A model generated the notes under the pieces. The model saw nothing but the letters and a program-made list of their open reading frames with translations, was not told where the DNA came from and searched no databases. 64,000 nt of DNA from Gammaproteobacteria bacterium (GTDB taxonomy: Bacteria; Pseudomonadota; Gammaproteobacteria; Ga0077536), in NCBI GenBank assembly GCA_016209015.1, contig JACQWY010000022.1, positions 1 through 64,000 of the forward strand, written 5' to 3'. A program made the translations under genes and the position numbers. The stretch's first letter is position 1. The number at the start of each line of letters is the position of its first letter. Shown piece after piece: positions 41,338 through 51,241 of the stretch.

Positions 41338-41973
41338 TCAGCCGCGACGGCGCAGGCGGCCCAGACCGGCGAGCGCCGGCGCGAACAGCCACAGGGCTGC
41401 AGGCAGCGGCACGGTCGTGCCCTCACTGAACCACAGATCGAACGGCGCGTTGACGCCCGTGAACACCGCGCCGTGGAAGAACGCGGTGCCGTTCACGTAG
41501 GCATCGTTGTTGAAACCCGTGCCGAAGAATCCGAGATCCGATTCCAGCGTCGACGGGGCGGCACGGAACGGCTCGAGGACGTAGATTTGGCCGGGGGTCA
41601 GCGCGATCGGCGAGGAGAACGAGAAGTGCACGAGCTCCGTCGGCTGGTTGATCGGGTTGAAGACTTGATCGGCGAAGAACACGGTCTCGCTCGTGCCGAG
41701 GATCGAACCGTTGATCGCGCCGTTCCGGACGCGGACCGCGATGTAGTCTCCATCGCCGAAGCCGGGGTTCTGGTCGTTGACCTGGAACTCGGCGAAATCG
41801 ATCGCGTCGAGCGTCGGCACGAAGCTCTGGCCGAACACGCCGCTGTTCAGCGTGATGCCGCCCGAGATCGAGCCTGTGTTCTCCTGGTCGACGGCGGCGT
41901 GGACCACCGACGTGGCGAAGGCGAGTCCGAGCGCGACCGACAGGGCGCGCAGGAGCGGGTTCGAAGTGGCCAT
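41338..41973 (-). CDS. PEP-CTERM-type sorted extracellular protein
   Basis: The 211-residue secreted protein has a signal peptide ending SVVHA (about residue 26), a beta-sandwich-like body (VYLEPF, DGDYIAVRV), and the C-terminal anchor VPLPAALWLFAPALAGLG followed by RLRRRG. The anchor fits the PEP-CTERM pattern for exosortase. It resembles the gene at 15479-16168 in architecture but not in body sequence. ATG 41973 has GGAGGGAT upstream. Function of the body is unknown. Confidence 0.82.
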   Translation of the reverse strand: MATSNPLLRALSVALGLAFATSVVHAAVDQENTGSISGGITLNSGVFGQSFVPTLDAIDFAEFQVNDQNPGFGDGDYIAVRVRNGAINGSILGTSETVFFADQVFNPINQPTELVHFSFSSPIALTPGQIYVLEPFRAAPSTLESDLGFFGTGFNNDAYVNGTAFFHGAVFTGVNAPFDLWFSEGTTVPLPAALWLFAPALAGLGRLRRRG

Positions 41974-42217
41974 GCTGATCCCTCCATGCCTTGTGAAAGT
42001 GCGACCGCGCACCGAACGCGGCGAATGACCGGACGTTACCCCTGTGCGCCAGTCCGGCCCAGCGGCAAGAGTGGTCGTTTTTCTCATTACGGACATCCTG
42101 CTGCGGCTGATCCGCGGGACGCGGCCCGGCGTATCCCCCGTGGGTCCCCGGGCCGCTGCGCCGTCGGCGCGGCCTCCACCATCCTGCGCCGCCGGCCCGG
42201 CCGGTTCGGGGCCCGCC

Positions 42218-42997
42218 TCAGGCGTTGCGGACCATGAGTCCGCCGTCGACCGGCAGGTGCGTCCCGGTGATGAACGAAGAAGCCGGCAGACAGAAATTCA
42301 GGGTCGCGTGCGCGACTTCCTCCGGGTCGCCGTAGCGCTTCAGGGCGGTGCGGCGGCGTGCGAATTCCTTCTTCGCCTCGTCCGGGATCTCGGCCGTCAT
42401 GCCGGTCAGGATCGGGCCGGGGCAGATGCAGTTGACCGTGATGCCGCGCGATGCGAGCTCGACGGCGAGCGAGCGCGTGAGGCCGATGACGCCGGTCTTC
42501 GACGCCGTGTAGGCGCTCATGCCCTTCGTCGCGCCGAGGCCCTCGGTGGAGGCGATGTTCACGATCCGGCCGCCGCCCGCTTTCGTCAGATGCGGCAGCG
42601 CCGCACGCACGAGCTGCACCTGCGCCGTCAGCAGTACGGCGACGGTGCGCTCCCAACGTGCGTCGAAGTCCTCGTGTTCGAGCGGCGTCTCGAGCGCGAT
42701 GCCGGCGTTGTTGACGAGGATGTCGAGGCCGCCGAAGGCGGCGACGACCTCGGCGACGACGTGCTTGCGCTCGGAGGCATGCGCGACGTCGAGGCGCCAG
42801 CCGCGCGCGCTGCCGCCGGCGTTCGTGATCTCGTCGACGACGGCCTGCACCTTCGCCGGATCGAGATCCGTCACCGCGACGTGCGCGCCCTCATCGGCGA
42901 AGAGATGCGCGGTCGCGCGGCCCATCCCGCTCGCCGCGCCCGTGACGAGCGCGACTTTGCCTCTGATGCTGCGATCGAGTCTGCTCAAGCGGGGCAT
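42218..42997 (-). CDS. SDR family oxidoreductase
   Basis: The 259-residue classical SDR has the cofactor motif TGAASGMG, NNAG, catalytic Ser in NIASTEG, and YTASK (Tyr/Lys). The C-terminal CPGPILTGM and PVDGG end the fold. An Asp after the second strand (VTDLDP) indicates NAD(H) preference. Possible substrates are hydroxyacyl-CoAs, steroids or sugars. The upstream 259 bp contain repeat elements. No co-transcribed partner. Confidence 0.87.
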   Translation of the reverse strand: MPRLSRLDRSIRGKVALVTGAASGMGRATAHLFADEGAHVAVTDLDPAKVQAVVDEITNAGGSARGWRLDVAHASERKHVVAEVVAAFGGLDILVNNAGIALETPLEHEDFDARWERTVAVLLTAQVQLVRAALPHLTKAGGGRIVNIASTEGLGATKGMSAYTASKTGVIGLTRSLAVELASRGITVNCICPGPILTGMTAEIPDEAKKEFARRRTALKRYGDPEEVAHATLNFCLPASSFITGTHLPVDGGLMVRNA

Positions 42998-43034
42998 GTG
43001 GTGATCCTCGTTTCAAGGGGTGATTTTCGGGACG

Positions 43035-43232
43035 CGATCGATGCGCCTCCTGCGTCGGCACATCTATGAATGACCGTAGGTCCGTATTGATTAGCGCCAG
43101 CGTAATCGGACGTTCGTCTGCGCGTGCGAATTGAGCGTCCGATTACGCCTGCGGCTAATCGGACCGACGCAATCGATCGCAACGATCGTCGGCGCCGGAC
43201 AGCCGCTCGATCGATGCGCCTCCTGCGTCGGC
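43035..43232. repeat. 25-bp direct repeat bracketing palindromic element 6
   Basis: CGATCGATGCGCCTCCTGCG followed by TCGGC occurs at 43035-43059 and again, base for base, at 43208-43232. The two copies flank the GTCCGATTA element at 43075-43169, at distances of 15 and 38 bases. This may reflect a short duplication around the insertion. Confidence 0.65.
43075..43169. repeat. GTCCGATTA double-hairpin element, copy 6
   Basis: A copy with a 4-base insertion (TATT) early in the left arm (CGTAGGTCCGTATTGATTAGC) and an altered right end (ATCGGACCGACGC). It lies between the SDR start codon and the sirtuin stop. The insertion is at the same place as in copy 3, suggesting a shared subtype. Confidence 0.8.
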
Positions 43233-43256
43233 CGATCCTATCAGGAGTTTCGCAAT

Positions 43257-44003
43257 TCACTCCACGCCGACGGCCGCGCCGAGCGTCTCGCCTATCGACT
43301 CGTGCACGACGAGGTCCGCGACGCCGTCCTGCTCCGTCGGATCGCGATTGACGATCGCGAGCGCGGCGCCCGCTTTCTTCGCCACGAGCGGGAAGCCCGC
43401 CGCGGGATAGACGACGAGCGAGGAGCCGAGCACGAGGAACAGATCGCACTCGCGCGCGGCACGCTCGGCGCGGCGCATCGCCTCGACGGGCATGGACTGG
43501 CCGAAGGACACGGTCGCCGTCTTCACGATGCCGCCGCAGCCGCGGCAGACCGGCAGCGTGCCGTCCGCTTCGAAGGTTGCCATGATGGGCGCGAGCTCGT
43601 GGCGGAGCCTGCAGTCGAGACACGCCGCGTAAGTACCGTTGCCGTGCAGCTCGACGATGTGCTCCTCGGCGATGCCGGAACGCTGGTGCAGGCCGTCGAT
43701 GTTCTGCGTCACGACGCGGGAGCACTGCCCGCGGCGCACGAGCTCGGCGACCGCGCGATGGCCGCGATTCGGTTCGGCCGCGATCATGTCGGCGTCGATG
43801 AGCTTCTTGCGCCGCCAGGCCTCGCGCCGCATGTCCTCCGAGGCGACGAAGTCCTGGAACAGGATCGGGCTCATCTTCGACCAGATGCCCTGCGGGCTGC
43901 GGAAATCCGGAATGCCGGATTCCGTGCTGATGCCGGCGCCGGTGAAGACGACGATGCGTGCGCTGCCCGCGATCAGCGCCGCGAGCCGCCCGGCACCGCT
44001 CAC
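43257..44003 (-). CDS. Sir2 family NAD-dependent deacylase
   Basis: The 248-residue sirtuin has the NAD motif TGAGIS...SGIPDFRSP, TQNIDGLHQ, the catalytic HGNG (H120), and a zinc-ribbon C128/C131/C153/C156. It belongs to the class U/II-type prokaryotic branch. The start GTG at 44001-44003 overlaps the amidase TGA (GTGA), so it is translationally coupled. It removes acyl groups from lysines and might reverse a Pat-type acetyltransferase such as that at 61000-63666. Confidence 0.9.
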   Translation of the reverse strand: MSGAGRLAALIAGSARIVVFTGAGISTESGIPDFRSPQGIWSKMSPILFQDFVASEDMRREAWRRKKLIDADMIAAEPNRGHRAVAELVRRGQCSRVVTQNIDGLHQRSGIAEEHIVELHGNGTYAACLDCRLRHELAPIMATFEADGTLPVCRGCGGIVKTATVSFGQSMPVEAMRRAERAARECDLFLVLGSSLVVYPAAGFPLVAKKAGAALAIVNRDPTEQDGVADLVVHESIGETLGAAVGVE

Positions 44004-45466
44004 GGGGCGGCCCGCAGCGCCGCGCGCAGGGGCGACGGCCGGCGGTGTTGCCAGGGCCGGGCGCGTTCGAGCTCGGCGGCGAGCGCTAAGAGCGAGAGCT
44101 CCTCGCCATAGGGGGCGACGAGCTGCACCCCGATCGGCAGATCGCCTGCCGTCCAGTGCAGCGGCAGGGACGCCGCCGGCTGGCCCGTGACGTTGAACGG
44201 CGAGGTGTAGCCGATGTAGGGCACAGTGGCGCGCAGCGGCTTCAGCGGATCCTCGGACGTCGCGAGCGAGGTGCCGAGCACCTGCGCGGGTCGTGAAGCC
44301 GTCGGCGTGAGCAGGAAATCGAAACCTTCTTCCGTCCACCACGCGGCAACGCGCCTGGCCCAGCGCTGCAGATGGACCTGCGCGGCGAGATAGTCCGCGG
44401 CGCCGAGCTTCAGCCCCATCGCATAGACGACGTCCGTCGCGGGCTCGAGCTCGCCCGGCGCGGGCGGGCGGCCGATGCGCGCCGCGAGCTCGCGGACGTC
44501 GTGGACGACCCAGGACGCGACGATGCGCATGAAGTGGTGTTCCTCGTCGAGCTCCTCGAGCGCTTTCGGATGCGCGATCTCGACGTGGTGGCCGAGGTCC
44601 TCGAGCAGCGTCGCCGCACTGCCGACGGCCGCCCGGCAGTCGGGATGGAGCTCCTGTCCGGGCAGCGCGACGTTCATGAGCCCGATGCGATAGCGCGGCG
44701 GATCCGACTGCAGCGCCTCGGCGAACGGACGCGGCGGCGGCGGTGCGAGGTAAGGGTCACCCGGCGCGGGCACGGCCGTCGCATCGAGGATCGCCGCGGA
44801 ATCGCGCACGGAATGCGTGAGCGCATGATCGCAGGCGGCGCCGAGCCAGGTCTCACCGCGATCCGGCGCGTGCGAAACGCGGCCCCGGCTCGGCTTCAAT
44901 CCGAACAGGCCGCAATGCCCGGCCGGCACGCGGATCGAGCCGCCGCCGTCGTTGCCGTGCGCCGCGGCCGCCATGCCGCTCGCGATGGCCGCGGCGCTGC
45001 CGCCGCTCGAGCCGCCGGGTGAGCGCGCGAGATCCCAGGGGTTGCGCGTCGCGCCGTACGACAGCGGCTCGGTCGTCGTCACGATGCCGAACTCGGGTGT
45101 GTTCGTGCGCCCGAGGATGACGAAGCCCGCGGCCCGATAACGCGCGGCGAGCCAGGAATCCTGCGCCGCGGTGAGCGCGGCGTCGCGCAGATAACGGCTG
45201 CCGCAGTAGTAAGGTTCGCCGGCCATCGCGCAGCCGAGGTCCTTCACGAGAAACGGCACGCCGCGGAACGGACCCGCCGGCAGCCTGCCTTCGCACTCGG
45301 CGCGCGCGGCGGCGAGGCGCGGATGGATGATCGCATTGAGCGTCGGGTTCAGCGTGTCGATGGCGATGCCTGCCGCGGCGAGCAGCTCGCGCGGATGCAC
45401 GGCGCGGTGACGCACGAGCTCGGCCTGCGCGGTCGCATCCAGTCCGCGGAATTCTTCGGGAGTCAT
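44000..45466 (-). CDS. Amidase (amidase signature family)
   Basis: The 488-residue protein has the amidase-signature catalytic triad Lys-cisSer-Ser: K75 in LVKDLGC, S153 in SPGGSSGGS, and S177 in GGGSIR. It hydrolyses aliphatic or aryl amides, but the specific substrate is unknown. ATG 45466 is preceded by GAGGAG-like bases (rc of CGGGAGTC, weak); an upstream ATG 45481 exists. It is followed by the overlapping sirtuin gene. This pairing may be coincidental. Confidence 0.87.
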   Translation of the reverse strand: MTPEEFRGLDATAQAELVRHRAVHPRELLAAAGIAIDTLNPTLNAIIHPRLAAARAECEGRLPAGPFRGVPFLVKDLGCAMAGEPYYCGSRYLRDAALTAAQDSWLAARYRAAGFVILGRTNTPEFGIVTTTEPLSYGATRNPWDLARSPGGSSGGSAAAIASGMAAAAHGNDGGGSIRVPAGHCGLFGLKPSRGRVSHAPDRGETWLGAACDHALTHSVRDSAAILDATAVPAPGDPYLAPPPPRPFAEALQSDPPRYRIGLMNVALPGQELHPDCRAAVGSAATLLEDLGHHVEIAHPKALEELDEEHHFMRIVASWVVHDVRELAARIGRPPAPGELEPATDVVYAMGLKLGAADYLAAQVHLQRWARRVAAWWTEEGFDFLLTPTASRPAQVLGTSLATSEDPLKPLRATVPYIGYTSPFNVTGQPAASLPLHWTAGDLPIGVQLVAPYGEELSLLALAAELERARPWQHRRPSPLRAALRAAP

Positions 45467-45579
45467 GGCCGCATCATACACGCCGCGCGCGATGCGGCGC
45501 AGGGCGGCATCGGGTAGACTCGGACCTGCGATGGCCGAGCTGTCGCAGCCTGACGAACACCCCGGATCAGCACGTCATC

Positions 45580-46641
45580 ATGAGTCAATACTGGAGCGAA
45601 ATCGTCCGCGAGCTCACGCCCTACGTGCCGGGCGAACAGCCCCGGCTCGCGAACCTCGTGAAGCTCAACACGAACGAAAACCCCTATCCGCCGTCGCCGC
45701 GCGTGATCGCGGCGATCCGCGCCGAGGCCGATGCGCGCCTGCGCCTCTATCCCGATCCGAATGCCGATGCCCTGAAGCAGGCGATCGCGACGCGCTGCGG
45801 CCTCACGCCGCGCGAGGTGTTCGTCGGCAACGGGTCGGACGAAGTGCTCGCGCATGCGTTCATGGCACTGCTCAAGCACGAGCAGCCGCTGCTCTTCCCG
45901 GACATCACCTACAGCTTCTATCCGGTGTACTGCGGGCTCTACGGCATCGATTACCTGACCGTGCCGCTCGCCGCGGACTTCACGCTGCAGATCGACGACT
46001 ACGATCTGCCGAACGGCGGCATCATCCTGCCGAATCCGAACGCGCCGACGGGTGCGGCGGTTCCGGCCGCGGAAATCGCCCGGCTCGCCGCGAAGCACCG
46101 CGATTCCGTCGTCGTGATCGACGAGGCCTACGTCGATTTCGGCGCCGAGAGCGCCGTGCCGCTGGTGTCCCGCTATCCGAACCTGCTCGTCGTGCACACG
46201 CTGTCCAAATCGCGGTCGCTCGCGGGGCTGCGCGTCGGTTACGCAGTCGGGCAGGCGGATCTGATCGAGGCGCTAGAGCGCGTGAAGAACAGCTTCAACT
46301 CCTATCCGCTCGACCGGCTCGCGCAGGCCGGTGCGATCGCCGCGCTCGAGGACGAAGCGCACTTCGACGCGACGCGCGAGCGCATCGTCGACAGCCGCGA
46401 GCGGCTCGTCGCGGGTCTGCGTGCGCTCGGCTTCGAGGTCGTGCCCTCGCTCGCGAATTTCGTGTTCGCGCGCCACCCCGGCCGCGACGCCGCGGAGCTC
46501 GCCGCGGCGCTCCGCGCGAAATCGATCATCGTGCGGCACTTCAAGCTGCCGCGCATCGACCAGCACCTGCGCATCACCGTCGGCGCGGAAGAGGAATGCC
46601 GCGCGCTGCTCGGTGCCCTAGCCGCCATACTCCACGCCTGA
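45580..46641 (+). CDS. hisC: Histidinol-phosphate aminotransferase
   Basis: The 353-residue fold-type I PLP protein has [31 protein letters not shown] and the PLP Lys in [16 protein letters not shown] (K210). It matches HisC rather than aspartate or aromatic aminotransferases. It converts imidazole-acetol phosphate and glutamate to histidinol phosphate. No other his genes flank it, so it may be an orphan copy. It is 13 bp upstream of the aldo/keto reductase gene. Confidence 0.9.
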   Translation: MSQYWSEIVRELTPYVPGEQPRLANLVKLNTNENPYPPSPRVIAAIRAEADARLRLYPDPNADALKQAIATRCGLTPREVFVGNGSDEVLAHAFMALLKHEQPLLFPDITYSFYPVYCGLYGIDYLTVPLAADFTLQIDDYDLPNGGIILPNPNAPTGAAVPAAEIARLAAKHRDSVVVIDEAYVDFGAESAVPLVSRYPNLLVVHTLSKSRSLAGLRVGYAVGQADLIEALERVKNSFNSYPLDRLAQAGAIAALEDEAHFDATRERIVDSRERLVAGLRALGFEVVPSLANFVFARHPGRDAAELAAALRAKSIIVRHFKLPRIDQHLRITVGAEEECRALLGALAAILHA

Positions 46642-46654
46642 AGGAGGTCTGCCC

Positions 46655-47640
<986 letters not shown>

Positions 47641-47647
47641 ACCGCGT

Positions 47648-48055
47648 TCAGGCGGCGTGCGCGAGGCCCCAGATCCAGTAGAGCGCGATCAGGAGCTGCG
47701 CGCTGAACAACGTCGCGCGCACCAGGACTGCGAGCTGGTTCGTCGAGACGATGTGGACGGCGGACTGGAGCACGCGCGCACCGAGTGCTGTCATGGCGAG
47801 CGGATCGGTGACGGCGGCGTGGCCGGTCGCGAGCGCGACGAGCAGTGGCCCGACGTTGAGGGCGAGATTCTCGAGCGCGTTGCCGTGGGCGCGCGTGACG
47901 CGGTAGCCGGACGGCGAGACGTCGCGCCCCGTGGGATCGAACGAGTTCAGCGGCTTGCCGCCGGCGATGGCGGCGAGCCGCACGCCGACCAGCACGAAGC
48001 TCAGGACGATGGCCCAGGCGACGAAGCCCAGGACCGCAGTGGCGCTTGCGGACAT
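47648..48055 (-). CDS. MAPEG family membrane protein
   Basis: The 135-residue protein has four hydrophobic helices and a MAPEG-like RVTRAHGNALENLAL segment, which is the family signature for glutathione binding. Members are trimeric membrane-bound glutathione transferases. ATG 48055 is preceded by GGGGGAGAAAT (good RBS). Convergent with the aldo/keto reductase by 7 bp. Substrate not determinable. Confidence 0.82.
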   Translation of the reverse strand: MSASATAVLGFVAWAIVLSFVLVGVRLAAIAGGKPLNSFDPTGRDVSPSGYRVTRAHGNALENLALNVGPLLVALATGHAAVTDPLAMTALGARVLQSAVHIVSTNQLAVLVRATLFSAQLLIALYWIWGLAHAA

Positions 48056-48218
48056 GATTTCTCCCCCCTTCGAATTTTCGGTGTGTGCGTGCGGATGACT
48101 CCGTGCACCGAGCTTAGCAGGAGCGGCCCTGCCGCGGGGATTCGTGATCACCGGGAAGGCGCGATCCCTGCGCCGGCGGCGCAGGCGCCCCGTGAAAATA
48201 GCGGGAGTCCGGTGCGGT

Positions 48219-48938
48219 CTAGCGGCTGTCCGCGCAGAGGTAGGCCGCGATCCATTGCGCCACGACGTCGGCGTCGACGGTCTGCTCGTAACCCGGCAGC
48301 GCGGCTTCGAGCACGGCGGCCGGCAATTGCACGACTTTCGCGAGCAACAGCTCGCGCGCGAAATCCGCCGTGAATTCCGGATGGCCCTGGATGCCGAGCG
48401 CGCGGCCGCCGACTTCGATCATCGCATGGGAGCAATGCCCGTTGCGCGCGATGAGACGACCCTCGGGCGGCAGTGCGGTCACCTGGTCCTGATGGCTGAA
48501 ATAGAGCGTGAACGTCGCGGGCGCGGGCTGCATCCAGTCGGGCGCATCGAGTATGGCGTTGTGATAACGGCCGACGCCCCAGCCCTGCTGCGCACGCTCC
48601 GTGCGTCCGCCGAGCGCGTGGGCGAGCATCTGGTGTCCGAAGCAGACGCCGACGATCGGGCAGCCCGCGGCGTAGAGCTCGCCAACGTAGGCGGCGAGTT
48701 TCACGATCCAGGGCTCGGACTCGTAGACGCTGCTGCGCGAGCCCGAGATGATGTAGGCATCGCAGGCCGTGACCGCCCCCGGATATTCGTCCTCGTGGAC
48801 GCGATACGTCACGAAGTGCGCGGCGGGCAACTGCGGCGCGAGCAGGCGCTCGAACATGTCGGGATAATCGCCGTGGCGGCCGAGGAGCGGCTCGCGGACG
48901 GCGTCACAGGCAAGGATACCGATACGCACCATGGTCAT
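48219..48938 (-). CDS. Class I glutamine amidotransferase-like protein
   Basis: The 239-residue protein matches the type 1 GATase domain: nucleophile GVCFGHQ (C99) and the His-Glu in GIQGHPEF. It is of stand-alone GuaA-like type, without a synthase domain, so the NH3 acceptor is unknown. The start could be ATG 48938 or ATG 48932; neither has a ribosome-binding site. A TATCGT (minus strand, 48950-48945) would place transcription start at the ATG, so leaderless expression is possible. Divergent from the B3/4 gene, with start codons 2 bp apart. Confidence 0.85.
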   Translation of the reverse strand: MTMVRIGILACDAVREPLLGRHGDYPDMFERLLAPQLPAAHFVTYRVHEDEYPGAVTACDAYIISGSRSSVYESEPWIVKLAAYVGELYAAGCPIVGVCFGHQMLAHALGGRTERAQQGWGVGRYHNAILDAPDWMQPAPATFTLYFSHQDQVTALPPEGRLIARNGHCSHAMIEVGGRALGIQGHPEFTADFARELLLAKVVQLPAAVLEAALPGYEQTVDADVVAQWIAAYLCADSR

Positions 48939-48940
48939 TC

Positions 48941-49642
48941 ATGAACGATAGGGGAGCCGCGCCCGGTTTCGAGTTCGCCAGGGACGAGGCGCTCGCCGAC
49001 ATTCCGGTGGGCTTCCTCGTGCTCCGAGGCTTCGACGGCACGGCTTTCGACCCGCAGTTTAACGAAGTCCGCACGGCCTACCTAGCGGAGCTGCTCGCGA
49101 CGACGACGCTCGAGGACGTACTGGCCGATTCGCGCCTCGCGGGTTACCAGGCGCTGCATGCGGCGATCGGCCGTACCGGCCGGCAGTTCACACCCTCGCC
49201 GGAGAGCCTCTTCCGCGTGCTGTTCAAACGCGGGGCGCCGCTGCCGTCGATCCTGCCGCTCGTCGATCTCTACAACCACTGTGCGCTCGGGCGGCGCATC
49301 TCGATCGGCGCCCACGACCTCGCGACGCTCACGCCGCCCGTCCGGCTCGCGCGCTTCGCCGCACCGGCGCGTTTCCTGCCGATGGGCGAGACGAAGGAGA
49401 TCACGGTCGGCGCGGGCGAGTACGGCTATGTCGACGGGGCCGGCCGCGTGCTGTGCCGGCTCGAGTGCCGGCAGGCCGAGCACAGCAAGCTCACTGCCGC
49501 GACGCGCGAGCCGCTGCTCGTGATCCAGGGCCATGCGGCGCTCGGCATCGAGGAAATCGCGGCGGCCGCGGCCGAGCTCGAGGCGCTCGTCGCGCGTTGG
49601 TGCGGCGGCGGTGTGCGGGCCGAGCTCACGCTGCTGGCCTAG
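48941..49642 (+). CDS. B3/4 domain-containing protein
   Basis: The 233-residue protein matches the B3/4 tRNA-editing domain of phenylalanyl-tRNA synthetase beta chains (COG3382). Features include DLYNHCALGRRISIGAHDL and the late TREPLLVIQGH. It is a stand-alone version; those may deacylate misacylated tRNA or act on D-amino acids. No ribosome-binding site precedes ATG 48941. The alternatives would be much shorter. Confidence 0.8.
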   Translation: MNDRGAAPGFEFARDEALADIPVGFLVLRGFDGTAFDPQFNEVRTAYLAELLATTTLEDVLADSRLAGYQALHAAIGRTGRQFTPSPESLFRVLFKRGAPLPSILPLVDLYNHCALGRRISIGAHDLATLTPPVRLARFAAPARFLPMGETKEITVGAGEYGYVDGAGRVLCRLECRQAEHSKLTAATREPLLVIQGHAALGIEEIAAAAAELEALVARWCGGGVRAELTLLA

Positions 49643-49790
49643 CTCGTCCGTGGCGCCGATCGAGGTCTTCCAGACCTGGGATCGGGCGGGTGACAGAACA
49701 TCGCTGTCGGCAGATCTCCACCGGCGCGTCGCATGAGGCGCGGGACCGCCGTGGGCACTACAATGCCGGCACAGGTAACGGGAACGGCCG

Positions 49791-51200
49791 ATGAGCGAGG
49801 CACACGACAAATCACAGGTGGCATTGAGCTCTGTCGTCGCGAGCGGCGGCATGGCGCTCGCGAAATTCGCGGTCGGCCTGCTCACGGGCAGTATCGGTAT
49901 CCTCTCGGAGGCGGCGCACTCGCTGCTCGATCTCGGCGCAGCCCTGCTGACGTATTTCGCCGTGCGCGTCGGCGATCTGCCGGCGGACGAGGACCATCCC
50001 TACGGCCACGCGAAGGTCGAGAGCGTTTCGGCGCTGATCGAGACCGGGCTCCTGTTCGTGACGAGCGCCTGGATCGTCTACGAAGCGATCGTCCGCCTGC
50101 GGAGCGACGTATCCCACGTCGAGACGACCTGGTACGCGGTCGCGGTGATCGCCGGCTCGATCGTCATCGACTTCTTCCGCGCCCGGGCGCTCAGCCGCGT
50201 CGCGAAGGCAACGGGTTCGCAGGCGCTCGAGGCGGATGCGCTGCACTTCAGCTCCGACATCCTGAGCTCGTCCGTCGTGCTGCTCGGTCTCGGCGGGGTC
50301 TGGCTCGGCTATCCGAAGGCGGACGCCGTGGCCGCGCTCGCGGTCGCGATCTTCGTCTGCCGCGCGGGCTACGCCCTCGGCAAGCGCACGATCGACATCC
50401 TCATCGATACCGCGCCCGAAGGCGCGGTGGAACGCATCGCCGAGCTCACCCTGCAGGTGCAGGGCGTGGCGAAGGTCGACCGCGTGCGCGTGCGTCCGGC
50501 CGGCAAGACGGTCTTCGTCGAGGTCCAGGCGCGCGTCGGACGCACGTTGTCCATGGAACGCGTGCGCGAGATCTCGAGCGCCATCACGGCGCGCATCCGT
50601 CGCGAGCTGCCCGATGCCGACGTCGTCGTGCAGACGCAGCCGCTCGCGCTCGACAGCGAGACGATCGCCGATCAGGTCCGCCTCATCGCCGCGAACCGCG
50701 GGCTGTCCGTGCACCGCATCGCGGTCCAGCGCGTCGAGGCCCGCATCTACGTGAGCTTCGATCTCGAGGTCGCCGCCGATCTCTCCATCAAGCAGGCGCA
50801 CGACATCGCCTCGGATCTCGAAGCCGCGATCGAGGGCGAGCTCGGCCAGGAGCTCGTGGTGGAGAGCCGGATCGATCCGCAGCAGCCGGAGATCGTCGAG
50901 GAGGCGACGGCGCTGACCGTAAGCCCGCACGTCCGGACCGTGATCGCCGAGGAGCAGCAGCACGTCGCGGGGCTCGTCGACGTCCACAATCTCAATGTCC
51001 GGCGCGTGCCGGGCGGGCTGCACGTGAGCTTCCACTGCCGCTTCGAGGACCGCACTGCGCTCGGTGCCGTTGACGCCGCGGTGCGCCGTCTCGAACACCG
51101 GCTCTACGAGCGCCTGCCCGCGGCGAGCCGCATCGTCATCCACGCCGAGCCGATCTGGCACCTCGATCGCGACGACGGACGCTACGCCGCCGCCGATTGA
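49791..51200 (+). CDS. Cation diffusion facilitator transporter with extended C-terminus
   Basis: The 469-residue protein begins with the six-helix CDF core (about residues 10-205): SEAAHSLLD in helix 2, HPYGHAKVE, and HFSSDI in helix 5. Metal-site residues of TM2/TM5 are His/Asp, as in Zn/Fe transporters. The C-terminal half is about twice the usual length, with what appear to be repeated ZT-dimer-like modules: one near 210-290, a second near 295-370 and a third near 380-455. A TACAAT -10 lies at 49759-49764. It exports Zn, Fe or Co/Ni. Confidence 0.85.
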   Translation: MSEAHDKSQVALSSVVASGGMALAKFAVGLLTGSIGILSEAAHSLLDLGAALLTYFAVRVGDLPADEDHPYGHAKVESVSALIETGLLFVTSAWIVYEAIVRLRSDVSHVETTWYAVAVIAGSIVIDFFRARALSRVAKATGSQALEADALHFSSDILSSSVVLLGLGGVWLGYPKADAVAALAVAIFVCRAGYALGKRTIDILIDTAPEGAVERIAELTLQVQGVAKVDRVRVRPAGKTVFVEVQARVGRTLSMERVREISSAITARIRRELPDADVVVQTQPLALDSETIADQVRLIAANRGLSVHRIAVQRVEARIYVSFDLEVAADLSIKQAHDIASDLEAAIEGELGQELVVESRIDPQQPEIVEEATALTVSPHVRTVIAEEQQHVAGLVDVHNLNVRRVPGGLHVSFHCRFEDRTALGAVDAAVRRLEHRLYERLPAASRIVIHAEPIWHLDRDDGRYAAAD

Positions 51201-51233
51201 GGAAGCTCGGAACATGACGTTCAGAGCTTCCTC
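51199..51233. repeat. GGAAGCTC hairpin between convergent genes
   Basis: GAGGAAGCTC-G-GAAC and GTTC-A-GAGCTTCCTC form a stem with one mismatch and loop ATGAC, in the 41-bp gap. It overlaps the stop TGA of the CDF gene (51198-51200). It belongs to the same family as copies at 18179 and 27913. Confidence 0.65.
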
Positions 51234-51241
51234 GGGCTCCT

